From Caulobacteraceae bacterium (GTDB lineage Bacteria > Pseudomonadota > Alphaproteobacteria > Caulobacterales > Caulobacteraceae), in NCBI GenBank assembly GCA_030446805.1, contig JAUJMO010000002.1, positions 28,067 to 92,066 of the forward strand: 64,000 nucleotides of DNA. The letters are read 5' to 3'. A program made the position numbers and the translations under genes. Of the stretch, positions 53,148 through 63,168 are shown piece after piece (the stretch's first letter is position 1; every line of letters begins with the position of its first letter). The notes beneath the pieces are model-generated. The model was not told the DNA's origin. It did not search any database and saw only the letters and a list, made by a program, of their open reading frames with translations.

Positions 53148-53608
53148 TCATCGCGGCTCCACCCGCACCTCGGTGTTCACCGAATTGGCGATGAAGCAGC
53201 CGTGGTGCGCCTTTTCGTGCAGCTGGGCCAGCTGCGCCTCGTCCGCCGCGTGGTCGGCGTGAAAGCTGACGGCGGGCCTGAGCGTCACCCGCGTGACCGC
53301 CATCCTTCCCTCCGCGTTGCGCCCCAGCTCGCCCTCCGCGTGGTCCACATAGTGGTCGACCCGAAACCCGGCCCTCTGCGCCGCATACAGGAAGGTCAGC
53401 ATGTGGCAGCTCGACAGCGCCGCCACGAACATCTCCTCCGGGTCGACCGCCGCCGCGGACGCCATGGGCGGCTTGACCACGCCCGGCGACGGCGAGCCGT
53501 CGAAGCTCACGCCGCCGTCGAACAGCACCCGGTGCACGCGCGAATAAAGGCCGTCGAGGAAGTCCGCCTCGCCCCGCATCCACTCGAGGACCGCCGTGTG
53601 CTTGCTCA

Positions 53609-53609
<1 letters not shown>
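53148..53609 (-). CDS. OsmC family protein
   Basis: 153 residues from ATG 53609; the start overlaps the acyl-CoA dehydrogenase stop by one base (TGATG). OsmC fold: ASAAAVDPEEMFVAALSSCH with the redox-active Cys, MLTFLYAAQRAGF, then AHHGCFIANSVNTEV with the second conserved Cys. OsmC/Ohr-type proteins reduce organic or lipid hydroperoxides or bind thiol-derived compounds. In this beta-oxidation operon it may detoxify fatty-acid hydroperoxides; that is inference. Confidence 0.9.
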
Positions 53610-54774
<1,165 letters not shown>

Positions 54775-54775
<1 letters not shown>

Positions 54776-56556
54776 CAGAATGCCTCGGCCGGCATGGCCA
54801 TCATGGTGGCCGCGCCCGTCTTCAACCTGGCCAGGTGCGTCGCCGCCTCCGGCAGGACGCGTTCCATGTAGTAGCGGGCCGTGAGCAGCTTGGCGTCGTA
54901 GAACGGGTCGCCCGCCCCCGAACTGACCCTGCCTTGGGCCGCCTTGGCCATCAGCGCCCACATCTGAGCCAAGGCCGTCAGCCCGAACAGGTGGAGGTAG
55001 TCGGTGGAGGCCGCGCCCGCGTTCTCCGGGTTCTGCAGCCCGTTCTGCATCAGCCAGAGGGTCGCCTCCTGCAGCTGCGCCTTGGCTCCCCGCAGCCCGT
55101 CCGCATAGACGGCCAGCGCCGGATCCGCCTCGATCTCGGCCACCAGGGCGTCCACCTCGGCGAAGAAGCTCATCACCGCGCGACCTCCGTTGGCGGCCAG
55201 CTTGCGGCCCACAAGGTCCAGGGCCTGCACCCCGTTCGCGCCTTCGTAGATCATGGTGATCCGCGCGTCGCGCAGGTGCTGCGAGACCGGGAAATGCTCG
55301 GTGTAGCCGGAGCCCCCGTGCACCTGCATGGCCTGAGAGGCCACGTGGAAGCCGCGGTCGGTCAGATAGGCCTTCAACACGGGCGTGAGCAGCGCCATGA
55401 AGTCCCGCGCTTTTTGCGCGGTGGCCGGGTCGGGCGACTGTTGCAGGTCGGCCTGCAGCGCGGTCCACAGCACGAACGCCCGCCCGCCCTCGATGAAGGC
55501 CCGGCTTTCCATCAACATCCGCCGCACGTCCGGGTGCACGATGATGGGGTCCGCCGGCCCCTCTGGGTTCTTGGGTCCGGACAAGGAGCGCCCTTGCAGC
55601 CGCTCCCGCGCGAACTCCGCGGCGGCCTGATAGGCCGCCGATCCGATCGCCAGCCCCTGCAGCCCGGTGCCCAGCCGGGCCTCGTTCATCATCACGAACA
55701 TGGCTTTCAGTCCGGCGTTCTCCTCGCCGACCAGCCAGCCCTGCGCGTCCTCATAGACCATCACGGCCGTGGCGTTGCCGTGGATGCCCATCTTCTCCTC
55801 CAGCCCCGCGCACACCGCCCCGTTGCGCGCGCCCAGGCCGCCGTCATCGTTCACCAGGAACTTCGGCACCACGAAGAGGCTGATGCCCTTCACCCCCGCC
55901 GGCGCGCCCTCGATCCGGGCCAGCACCAGATGGATGATGTTGGGGGCGAAGTCGTGCTCGCCCGCGCTTATCCAGATCTTCTGCCCGCTGATGCGGTAAC
56001 TGCCGTCGCTCTGGGGAACCGCCTTGGTTCGGATCAGGCCGAGGTCCGTGCCGCACTGCGGCTCCGTCAGGTTCATGGTCCCGGTCCATTCGCCGGACAC
56101 CAGCTTGGGCAGATAGGCCGCCTTCTGCGCGTCGGATCCATTGGCGTGCAGCGCCGAATAGGCCCCGTGGCTCAGCCCCGGATACATGGAAAAGGCGGCG
56201 CTGGCCGCCGCCGTGCACTCGCTCACCGCAAAGCTCACCACCGCCGGCATGCCCTGACCCCCGTATTCCGGGTCGGAGCTCAGCGCCGGCCATCCCGCCT
56301 CCACGAACCGGGCGTAGGCTTCCTTCCATCCGGTGGGCGTGGTCACCTCGCCATCCTTGAGCGAGCATCCCTCCCGGTCGCCCGTGCGGTCGATGGGGGC
56401 CAGCACCTCGGCGGCGAAGGTCCCGCCCGCCTCCAGGATCTGCGCCACCAGATCGGGCGAGGCGTCGGCGAACCCCGGCAGGTTGCTGTAGCGTTCGAGG
56501 CCCAGCACCTCGTTCAGGATGAATAGCTGGTCGCGTGTGGGGGCGGTGTAAGCCAT
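54775..56556 (-). CDS. Acyl-CoA dehydrogenase with C-terminal domain (DmdC/FadE-like large type)
   Basis: 593 residues. The N-terminus YTAPTRDQLFILNEVLGLER is typical of the large acyl-CoA dehydrogenases that include 3-methylmercaptopropionyl-CoA dehydrogenase DmdC. Motifs: YGGQGMPAVVSFAVSECTAA, GTMNLTEPQCGTDLGLIRTK (flavin loop) near residue 155, ISAGEHDFAPNIIHLVLARI, MGIHGNATAVMVYEDAQGWL, VHGGSGYTEHFPVSQHLRDA, followed by TMIYEGANGVQALDLVGRKL and a roughly 130-residue C-terminal helical domain. It probably acts on longer or substituted acyl-CoAs. It starts 29 bp after the MerR gene. Confidence 0.93.
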
Positions 56557-56585
56557 CGCGCTCTCTTAGCAGTCCGGAAGGAGAG

Positions 56586-57059
56586 TCATTCCGCCGACGC
56601 CCAGAGCTCGGGCAGACGCGCGCGGATCGCCTGTTCGTAATCCTGGGCCTGCGGCAGCTGGTCCGGCGACATCGCGGCCAGCCGTTCGGTCAGCCAGGCG
56701 CAGCCGCCTTCCAGCTCGGCGATGGCCGAATCGAGATCGTCGCGCTGGGCCTTGAGCGTCTCCAGCTGCGCCCGGAACCGCACCAGGGAGGCGGCCATCT
56801 GCGCCGCCCCGCCGTCGCGCCGGTCGTACAGGTCCAGCAGCTCGCCGATGTCCGTCAGGCTCAGTCCGACGCGGCGCCCCCGCAGGATGAGCCGCAGCCG
56901 CGCCCGATCCCGCCCCGAATAAACGCGGTTCTGCCCCGTGCGCCCGGGCTCCAGCAGCCCCTTGTCTTCATAGAAGCGCAGCGCGCGCGGCGTGACCCCG
57001 AACTCGCGGCACAGCTGCTGGATCGACCAGGACCGCTCAGGCTTTTGGACCGCCGCCAT
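56586..57059 (-). CDS. MerR family transcriptional regulator
   Basis: 157 residues. The MerR helix-turn-helix is seen in WSIQQLCREFGVTPRALRFY then EDKGLLEPGRTGQNRVYSGR at residues 10-50, followed by a long dimerization coiled coil (FRAQLETLKAQRDDLDSAIA). No metal-binding Cys cluster is present at the C-terminus. Regulators of this kind (LiuR-like) control branched-chain or fatty acyl-CoA catabolism. It is first in line of an operon with two acyl-CoA dehydrogenases, OsmC, thiolase and FadJ, which fits that role and autoregulation from the upstream ACGT-N2-ACGT site. Confidence 0.92.
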   Translation of the reverse strand: MAAVQKPERSWSIQQLCREFGVTPRALRFYEDKGLLEPGRTGQNRVYSGRDRARLRLILRGRRVGLSLTDIGELLDLYDRRDGGAAQMAASLVRFRAQLETLKAQRDDLDSAIAELEGGCAWLTERLAAMSPDQLPQAQDYEQAIRARLPELWASAE

Positions 57060-57080
57060 GGGCGGTCGTCTGGCGCAAGC

Positions 57081-57095
57081 TTACGTGAACGTCAA
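57081..57095. promoter_or_regulatory. Candidate operator of the MerR regulator (TT-ACGT-GA-ACGT-CAA)
   Basis: TTACGTGAACGTCAA holds two self-complementary ACGT boxes two bases apart with TT and AA flanks. It begins 21 bp upstream of the MerR start codon and would control the whole acyl-CoA operon. It resembles operators I remember for LiuR-type MerR proteins; not verified. Confidence 0.5.
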
Positions 57096-57120
57096 CTCTA
57101 TGACGAAATGCGCCCGCGCG

Positions 57121-57582
57121 TCAGCCCGCTTCGGATGCCACGGCTTTGTAGGCCATGTCCCAATCCGATGCAGACCGAGGGAAGAATCGAGACACCGCCG
57201 TACCGCCGACCAGGGCGGAGACCGTGAGCACGCTGCAGACGCTCACCATCATCATGTATTGATTGCTTGTTAGCGGGAAATCGATGAGCCGGGTGGCGGA
57301 GAACATGGCCACGAGCAGCTGAGCGCAGCTCGCCAGGCCGGGCCAGAGCTTCTCGCGGTTTGCAAAGGTGAGCCAAGCCAGTCCCAGGAAAGTCGCTAGG
57401 TCAATGGCCAGCAAGCAATAGAGGGGCGCGAAGTCGATAGTGGCTTGAGCCGCGAGGGTGAGAACAGCGTTGGCCGCAAGCAGGGCCGCGCCCGTGCGCT
57501 CAGCGGTCCGACCAAACACCACCGCGAAAAGGATGCCCAAAGCGAAGACCGCTAGGACCAATAGACTGATCAGATAGCTCAT
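57121..57582 (-). CDS. Four-helix membrane protein of unknown function
   Basis: 153 residues from ATG 57582. Helices: SYLISLLVLAVFALGILFAV, TGAALLAANAVLTLAAQATI, FAPLYCLLAIDLATFLGLAW and a fourth YMMMVSVCSVLTVSALVGGT, with a soluble C-terminal stretch (SDWDMAYKAVASEAG). GC is lower than the neighbours. No family is recognized. A terminator-like hairpin sits between it and the preceding gene on the same strand. Confidence 0.7.
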   Translation of the reverse strand: MSYLISLLVLAVFALGILFAVVFGRTAERTGAALLAANAVLTLAAQATIDFAPLYCLLAIDLATFLGLAWLTFANREKLWPGLASCAQLLVAMFSATRLIDFPLTSNQYMMMVSVCSVLTVSALVGGTAVSRFFPRSASDWDMAYKAVASEAG

Positions 57583-57589
57583 GACCGAA

Positions 57590-57618
57590 AACGCCCCCCA
57601 CGCAGGGTGGAGGGCGTT
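57590..57618 (-). terminator. Rho-independent terminator between two minus-strand hypotheticals
   Basis: A 12-bp stem (57590-57601 with 57607-57618, one G-U pair) and 5-nt loop are followed on the minus strand by TTTCGG, giving four Ts in a row. It stops transcription of the 57645-57977 gene, 8 bp before the next start codon, so it may act as an attenuator. Confidence 0.65.
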
Positions 57619-57644
57619 GTAACGCTCAGAACCTAAGAGGTTGC

Positions 57645-57977
57645 TTACGCTACTGCGCGGGGCGCTTCGACGCTGGTGTTCAGCTCCGTCTCCCAGGTGC
57701 CGGGTCCGGCCACGTGCCGAAGGTTCGTGTATTTCAGCACCGCGTAGGCCTCCTGGTGGCCCTCCACCATCAACTCCCAGGCTTGTTCCATGGTTTCGAC
57801 CGACTCGCCCCAGCGCGCGATGGCGCGATCGCCCATGCTGCCCGTCAGCCCCAAGTCCTTTTTGGCGGCGATCAGCCGCTGGTGCGCCAAGCGCGCATCC
57901 TCCATCGCCTTTTGCATGGCCGCTTCGGCCTTGTGCAGCTCGTCGCGCGTTTGGCGCACAGCATCTGTTCTCAGCAT
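57645..57977 (-). CDS. Small helical protein of unknown function
   Basis: 110 residues. The N-terminal 45 residues are a charged helix or coiled coil (RDELHKAEAAMQKAMEDARL), followed by SMGDRAIARWGESVETMEQA and a WETELN segment. No signal peptide, membrane helix or catalytic motif is evident. It is preceded by an unusually AT-rich stretch (about 58010-58045) for this genome and followed by a clear terminator, so it is probably a strongly and independently expressed gene. No family is recognized. Confidence 0.65.
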   Translation of the reverse strand: MLRTDAVRQTRDELHKAEAAMQKAMEDARLAHQRLIAAKKDLGLTGSMGDRAIARWGESVETMEQAWELMVEGHQEAYAVLKYTNLRHVAGPGTWETELNTSVEAPRAVA

Positions 57978-58223
57978 CGCCTTGCCTCCCCAACTACCAG
58001 CTCAGCTTGGGTGAAATAAAATTATGGTCAAGCTCGGATTAACCAAGCTTGGCAACTTTCTTGCAAGGAATGCGTTGGGGCCGACTTTCGGGCCCTCGCA
58101 GCCGGATTTGGGCCCCGCCGCGGTGGCTGCGTTGCGATGACCCGCGAGGCGAGCTCGCTTCGCGGAGCCCGTAGGCTTATGCCCCTGCTTACCCCGCGGC
58201 CACGGCTCAGCTAAGCAGCGGGC

Positions 58224-59177
58224 ATGACCTCCGCGCTCGTCGTCGACCGCCTCACCAAACGCTACGGCGTCCAGACCGCCGTGAACGACCTGTCCTTCTC
58301 CGTCGAGCCGGGAAGCATCACGGGGTTCCTGGGCCCCAACGGCGCGGGCAAGACCTCCACCGTGCGCATGATCCTGGGTCTGATCGCGCCCACCGCGGGC
58401 CGGATCACCGTGCTGGGCTCCCAGACCATTCGCCCTGTCCAGGACCGGGTGGGCTTCCTTCCGGAGGAGCGGGGGCTCTACAAACGGATGAACCCCGTGG
58501 ACGCGGTCGCCTTTCTGGCCTCGCTCAAGGGCGTGCCCACGGCCGAGGGGCGCCGCCGGGCGCGCACCATGCTCGAAGCTCAGGGCCTGGGCGGCCACCT
58601 GCGCAAGCCCATCAAGGCGCTCTCCAAGGGCATGGCGCAGAAGGTCCAGCTGGTGGCGGCCGTGGCCCACCACCCCGACCTGGTCATCCTGGACGAGCCC
58701 TTTTCGGGCCTGGACCCGGTCAACCAGCAGGCGCTGGAAGGCGTGATCCGCGACATCGCCGCCCGGGGCGCCACCGTGCTCTTCTCCACCCACGTCATGC
58801 AGCACGCGGAGCGCCTGTGCGACCGGGTCGTGCTGCTGGCCCGCGGCCGCAAGGCTTTCGACGGCACGGTGCCCGAGGCGCGGGCCGCCGCCCCGCGGGT
58901 GCTCACCCTGGAAGGCCAGGCCGACGCCGAGGCGCTCGCCCGCCTGCCCGGCGTGGTCGCCGTCCAGCCCGCTCCGCCCGCCGAACGGGGCGGCGCCCCC
59001 CGCCTGACCGCCGTGGTGGCCCCGCACGCGCCGGTGCAGGAGGTGCTGCGCGCGCTCTTCTCCCAGGGTTTCGACGTTTCGCGTTTCGAGATGAAGGAGC
59101 CCAGCCTGCACGACGCCTTTATTGTGCTGACCGGCGAAAGCCTTCCCGCACCCCAGACCCTGGAGTCCGCCGCATGA
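58224..59177 (+). CDS. ABC transporter ATP-binding protein (NatA/DUF4162 type)
   Basis: 317 residues. Walker A GPNGAGKTSTVRMILGL near residue 40, VGFLPEERGLYKRMNPVDAV (Q-loop), signature SKGMAQKVQLVAAVAHHPDL near 137, Walker B LVILDEPFSGLDPVN near 153, and VLFSTHVMQHAERLCDR. The C-terminal domain GRKAFDGTVPEARAAAPRVL is of the DUF4162 kind found in Na+/drug ABC-2 exporters such as NatA. The next gene is its permease (ATGA overlap). Substrate unknown. Confidence 0.93.
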   Translation: MTSALVVDRLTKRYGVQTAVNDLSFSVEPGSITGFLGPNGAGKTSTVRMILGLIAPTAGRITVLGSQTIRPVQDRVGFLPEERGLYKRMNPVDAVAFLASLKGVPTAEGRRRARTMLEAQGLGGHLRKPIKALSKGMAQKVQLVAAVAHHPDLVILDEPFSGLDPVNQQALEGVIRDIAARGATVLFSTHVMQHAERLCDRVVLLARGRKAFDGTVPEARAAAPRVLTLEGQADAEALARLPGVVAVQPAPPAERGGAPRLTAVVAPHAPVQEVLRALFSQGFDVSRFEMKEPSLHDAFIVLTGESLPAPQTLESAA

Positions 59178-60619
59178 GGCGCCTGCTCATCATCGCCGGC
59201 CGCGAGTACATGAGCTATGTGCGCACCGCGGGCTTCTGGCTGTCCCTGGCGCTGGCGCCTCTGGGCCTCGTCGTGGGCCTCGGCCTGCCGGTCTTCATGG
59301 ACCGCGCCCAGCAGGGCTCGACGGTGGCCATCGTCGACCTGACCGGTGGGGACTACGCCGCGCGGCTGCGGGCCCGCCTCGATGAGGATGTCCGGGACGG
59401 CGGCATCCAGGCCATGCGCCTGCTGGCGCTGACCACGGCCGGACCCGACGCCGCCAAGGCCGTCCGCGAGGCCGGCGGTCGCGGCGGCGAGCCCGCGGCC
59501 CGGGCCGAGCTCGCCCGGGTGGCCCCGGGCGCCGCCTCCCGCTTCAAGGCGCCCCCGCCGCCCTTCCGCATCGCACCGCCCCCGCCCAGCCTCCCGGGAG
59601 AGCGGGCAGCCGTGAACGCCGCGTTACGCCCCTACATTTCGGGCGAGCGCACCCTCCCCGGCGGCGAGCAGCTCGACGGCGCGGTGGTTCTGCACCGCAG
59701 CGAGGGGGAGATCGCCGTCGATCTGTGGACCGCCGAGCTCGGCGCCGACACGGTGGAGGACGCTGTGCGCGTCGCCATGCGCGACCTGCTCCGGGCCGAA
59801 CGCCTGACCGCCGCGGGCCTGTCTCCGGACCTTCTGGAACAGGTGGAGGACCTGCAGCCCGAGATCCGCGAGCTTTCGCCCAAGGCCGCCGGCGGCGGCG
59901 AGGTCTCGCTGCGCGACCGCCTGCCCACGGTGGTGGGCTTCGCCCTGGGCGTGGGCCTGTTCATGGTGATCTTCGCCGGAGCGGGCCTGTTGTTCAATTC
60001 CGTCATGGAGGAGAAATCCAGCCGGGTGCTCGAGATCCTGGCCGGCTCCGCCTCCACCACCGAGATCATGGGCGGCAAGATCCTGGGGGTGGCTGCGCTT
60101 ACGGCCACCATGATGCTGACCTGGGCGGCGCTGGGAACCCTGGCCCTGATCCAGGGCGCGCCCGGCATGGCCGCCGACGTGGGTTCGGTCCTGATGGGCC
60201 GGGGCCTGCTGCTCTACTTCGTGCTCTACGCCCTCTTGGGCTATGTCATGTATGCGGCCATCTTCGCCGGCATCGGCGCCTTTTGCGACAGCCCGCGCGA
60301 GGCTCAGACGTTGCTCACCCCGGTGATCCTGCTGGCCACCGTGCCCATCCTGTTCATGAGCCTGGCCGTCCGCGACCCGGGCTCGCCCCTGCTGCAGGTT
60401 CTGTCCTGGATCCCGCCCTTCACGCCCTTTCTCATGCTGGCCCGCGCGGGCTCCGAGGTGGCGCTCTGGGAGGTGGTCGGCACGCTGCTGCTCATGCTGC
60501 TTACGACCGCGGCGGTGGTCCACCTCTCCGGCCGCGCCTTCAAGGCCGGCGCCATTTCGAGCGGCCCCGTCGACTTGAAGCGGCTCTTGTCTCGGCTCAG
60601 GCCCGCAAAGGCCGCCTGA
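59174..60619 (+). CDS. ABC transporter permease (NatB type, ABC-2)
   Basis: 481 residues from ATG 59174. An N-terminal helix (GFWLSLALAPLGLVVGLGLP) is followed by a large extracytoplasmic domain of about 230 residues, then five helices near the C-terminus (VVGFALGVGLFMVIFAGAGL, then SVMEEKSSRVLEILAGSAST, the hallmark of ABC-2 permeases). This layout matches NatB. Together with the ATPase it forms an exporter. A bidirectional terminator follows. Confidence 0.92.
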   Translation: MRRLLIIAGREYMSYVRTAGFWLSLALAPLGLVVGLGLPVFMDRAQQGSTVAIVDLTGGDYAARLRARLDEDVRDGGIQAMRLLALTTAGPDAAKAVREAGGRGGEPAARAELARVAPGAASRFKAPPPPFRIAPPPPSLPGERAAVNAALRPYISGERTLPGGEQLDGAVVLHRSEGEIAVDLWTAELGADTVEDAVRVAMRDLLRAERLTAAGLSPDLLEQVEDLQPEIRELSPKAAGGGEVSLRDRLPTVVGFALGVGLFMVIFAGAGLLFNSVMEEKSSRVLEILAGSASTTEIMGGKILGVAALTATMMLTWAALGTLALIQGAPGMAADVGSVLMGRGLLLYFVLYALLGYVMYAAIFAGIGAFCDSPREAQTLLTPVILLATVPILFMSLAVRDPGSPLLQVLSWIPPFTPFLMLARAGSEVALWEVVGTLLLMLLTTAAVVHLSGRAFKAGAISSGPVDLKRLLSRLRPAKAA

Positions 60620-60630
60620 TCCGAGCGGCA

Positions 60631-60662
60631 CGAAAAAGGCCGCGCCTACCGAACGCGGCCTT
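60631..60662. terminator. Terminator between convergent ABC permease and rpsU
   Basis: AAGGCCGCG (60636-60644) pairs with CGCGGCCTT (60654-60662) around a 9-nt loop. On the minus strand the stem is followed by TTTTTCG, a proper T-tract, so it is the rpsU terminator; on the plus strand it can also stop the ABC transcript. Confidence 0.8.
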
Positions 60663-60688
60663 CCTGATCTTGAACTCTGGCGCTTAGC

Positions 60689-60925
60689 CTAGCGCGCGAC
60701 GCGGGGCTTGGGCGGGGGCAGCAGGCCTTCGCGCTGCATGCGCTTGCGGGCCAGCTTGCGCGCCCGGCGCACGGCTTCCGCGGCCTGGCGGGCGCGCTTC
60801 TCGGACGGCTTTTCATAGTGCACGTGCCGCTTCATCTCGCGGAAGGTGCCTTCACGCTGCATCTTCTTCTTCAGCGCCTTGAGCGCCTGATCGACATTGT
60901 TGTCGCGCACGAAAATCTGAACGAT
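60689..60925 (-). CDS. rpsU: 30S ribosomal protein S21, apparent AUC start
   Basis: The protein [20 protein letters not shown]...[20 protein letters not shown] is ribosomal protein S21, needed for translation initiation. Family members begin [10 protein letters not shown]. Here the codon at that first position is ATC (60925-60923), with GGAGG (60938-60934) 8 bases upstream at ideal spacing. The first standard start codon is GTG 60910, but it is 23 bases from the ribosome site and drops the first beta-strand. I therefore place the start at ATC, giving 78 residues; GTG 60910 would give 73. The C-terminus is basic (KPRVAR). A leader hairpin lies at 60990-61018. Confidence 0.85.
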   Translation of the reverse strand: MVQIFVRDNNVDQALKALKKKMQREGTFREMKRHVHYEKPSEKRARQAAEAVRRARKLARKRMQREGLLPPPKPRVAR

Positions 60926-61023
60926 GACTAGGCCCTCCTCAAGGACGCCCGCGGTGTGGAAATTTTGCGGGACGTCGAAAACGGCCCATCGCTCCGGGGC
61001 GAACCCCAGCTCGGAGCGCGCTC

Positions 61024-62025
61024 TTACGCCAGGCCGGCCCCAATGGCAACCGTTTGTCCGAGGTGGCGGGCCGGGGTCATTCCGTCAAGCGCGCCGTGGG
61101 GTCGGTGGTGGTTGTAGAGGTGCTGGAAGCTGTCCAGCAGCGGGTTGAGGGCCTCGATGCAGCTCGGCATGTCGTAGACGCCGTAGAACTCGTATCGCCA
61201 AGCGCCGTTGCAGCGCTCCACGGCTCCGTTCAGCTGGGGTCGTTTGGGCGGAAGTTCGTAGAGGACCAAGCCCTTGGCGGCGCAGGCGTCCTCGAATTCG
61301 GCTTTGAATTCCGATCCCCCGTCCACCTGGATGGCCCTGACGGGGAAGGGCATTTCGGCCAGCACCTTGTCCAGGAAGAGGCTGGCGGCGCGGGCGGTGG
61401 CGGCGCGTGAGGCCTTGGCCACCGTCCATTTGGCCACCGGATCGTAAGCGGTGAAGTGCTTGATGGGCTTGCCGGGCGCGAGGGTGACGAACACGGTGTC
61501 GATCTGCACCACGGCGCCGGGCCGGTCGGGTTTGAGGCCTTTGGGCAGGCGCACGGCGTGACGTCGCCTGCAGCTGCGGCGAACGGCGGGGCTCTTGCGC
61601 AGGCGGGCGACCGGCTGGACCCGGCCCCGCTGCATCAGGCTCTGGAGGATGCGGCCCACGGTGGAGTCGGAGACCTCGAACCCCTCTTCCCGGAGCAGCG
61701 GCCCCAGCTTGGCCTTGCCCCACATGGGAAAGTCGTCCCGCAGCCGCTCCACCGCCCGGATCAGGGCGCTGCTCCAGGTCTTGGGCCGCACCCGGAGCGG
61801 CCGACGGCTCTTGGGCTCCAGACACTCGGACCAACGGTGCAGGCTGGCCCGGCTCGCCCCCACGGCGCGGGCCGCCTGCTCCGCGCTCAGTCCATCCCGG
61901 CGGGCCCGCTCAAACCGGCCAAGGGCGTCACGCCTGGCCGCTCCGATGTCCGAGGTCTGCGCGCCCAGGCGTGACGCCCAGCTCGCGCCGCGATAGATCG
62001 ATCCTTGTAGGCCAAAAACCTGCAC
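61024..62025 (-). CDS. IS481-type transposase (integrase core)
   Basis: GTG 62025 has AGGAG 7 bases upstream; 333 residues. Helix-turn-helix N-terminus ([20 protein letters not shown]) followed by the rve integrase core: first Asp in [10 protein letters not shown] near residue 180, second in [11 protein letters not shown] near 237, and the catalytic Glu in [20 protein letters not shown] near 275, then [20 protein letters not shown] at the end. All three DDE residues are intact. No terminal inverted repeats could be delimited by eye. Confidence 0.88.
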   Translation of the reverse strand: MQVFGLQGSIYRGASWASRLGAQTSDIGAARRDALGRFERARRDGLSAEQAARAVGASRASLHRWSECLEPKSRRPLRVRPKTWSSALIRAVERLRDDFPMWGKAKLGPLLREEGFEVSDSTVGRILQSLMQRGRVQPVARLRKSPAVRRSCRRRHAVRLPKGLKPDRPGAVVQIDTVFVTLAPGKPIKHFTAYDPVAKWTVAKASRAATARAASLFLDKVLAEMPFPVRAIQVDGGSEFKAEFEDACAAKGLVLYELPPKRPQLNGAVERCNGAWRYEFYGVYDMPSCIEALNPLLDSFQHLYNHHRPHGALDGMTPARHLGQTVAIGAGLA

Positions 62026-62142
62026 GGGGGTCTCCTGTCCTTGAGTCGGCAAACCCAAGCTTCAGGGACCCCCACCCTCAATCAAGAGGGCCGTCTCACA
62101 TCTGTCTGAGCGCGGTCACCGTTGGGGGATTTCGGTAGTGTC

Positions 62143-63024
62143 TCACTTTGAATTGCGGGGCTTGTAGGGGCCGCGCTTCACCGGCGCCTGAGCGGCGGCG
62201 TCCATCCGGTTCACCACGTCCTCCAACGACCAGAGCTTGTCCGTCACGCCTGCCGCCATCGCAGGCGACATGCGGAGGCTCTTGTGCATCCGGCAGAAGT
62301 TGTAGTGGACGAAGTAGAGCGCCAAGGCGTGCATGTGGTTGTCCAGCTTCTTGCTGAACGCGTTGGTGAGGCGGGTGAACCGGCGCATGGACATCCGCAT
62401 GGTGAGGTTCTGACGTTCTACGTAGGACGTGCTGACGTGGCGTTCCTCCGGGTTTCCCTCTACCCGGCTCTTGCGGATGCCAACGCACTCCGGCGGGCTG
62501 TAGCGGCCCGTCACGCCGCCGGGCGCGTTGCCGTAGAGCTTGACGAGCTGGGCATAGTCCACGTCGCCGCCGAAAGCGCCCTCCACGGCCTCCAGATACG
62601 CGCGGTGGCCGTCCGTCGTGAGCTGGACCCGGTTGCTCAGGCGAGCCCGCAGATCGTCCATAAGGGCGATAGCAGACTGTCCCGAGCGGTCGCCGCAGAA
62701 CCATGACACGATCAGCTTGGAGTCGGCGTCTAGGGCGGTCCACGTCCACACGTCGCCAGCCCCTTCAGGGGCGGCTTCCGCCGCGCCGACGTTGCGCTGC
62801 TTGGCGTAGCAGAATGACCAGATTTCATCGGCCTGGATACGGCTTGCCTTCACGTCGCGCACCATCTCGTCGTGCATGACCGCACACGCCTCGCCAGCGG
62901 TCTCCAGCAGCTTGGTGACGGTGTTGATCGACACGCCGCACACGCGGCTGATCGACCGCATGGACGAACCCTCGCAGAGCATCGAGAGGATTTGGACGCG
63001 GGTCGCGAGAGGCAGCCGGTTCAT
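62143..63024 (-). CDS. IS1-type transposase (DDE)
   Basis: 293 residues. The N-terminus RVQILSMLCEGSSMRSISRV is a helix-turn-helix; the catalytic core has IQADEIWSFCYAKQRN (first Asp), LTTDGHRAYLEAVEGAFG (second Asp) and STSYVERQNLTMRMSMRRFT (Glu), with the terminal HYNFCRMHKSLRMSPAMAAG. This pattern is the group often annotated as IS1 family in alphaproteobacteria. The reading frame is intact. Only 118 bp separate it from the IS481-type gene, so the two elements are side by side or nested; no ends were found. Confidence 0.85.
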   Translation of the reverse strand: MNRLPLATRVQILSMLCEGSSMRSISRVCGVSINTVTKLLETAGEACAVMHDEMVRDVKASRIQADEIWSFCYAKQRNVGAAEAAPEGAGDVWTWTALDADSKLIVSWFCGDRSGQSAIALMDDLRARLSNRVQLTTDGHRAYLEAVEGAFGGDVDYAQLVKLYGNAPGGVTGRYSPPECVGIRKSRVEGNPEERHVSTSYVERQNLTMRMSMRRFTRLTNAFSKKLDNHMHALALYFVHYNFCRMHKSLRMSPAMAAGVTDKLWSLEDVVNRMDAAAQAPVKRGPYKPRNSK

Positions 63025-63168
63025 GCCTTTTCAATATGAACTTTTATGCTTGCAGTCAAGCGCTAGCGCGTGCCTGAGACCGAAACCCGCTTGCGCACCG
63101 GGCGCTATTTTGTGAGCTTGCATGGGCACCGGCTCGATTGGAAGCCGTGGGCGTGCCTGGAGAATCAG

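Noticed and set aside
58001..58060. AT-rich stretch with TTGACC and TTAACC motifs as a sigma-70 promoter or CtrA site
   Set aside because: No -10 element at proper spacing from TTGACC, and only a single TTAA half-site is present; noted only as unusual composition.
61024..63024. A composite transposon bounded by the two transposase genes
   Set aside because: The genes belong to different families and no terminal inverted repeats or target duplications could be identified by eye, so no element borders are claimed.
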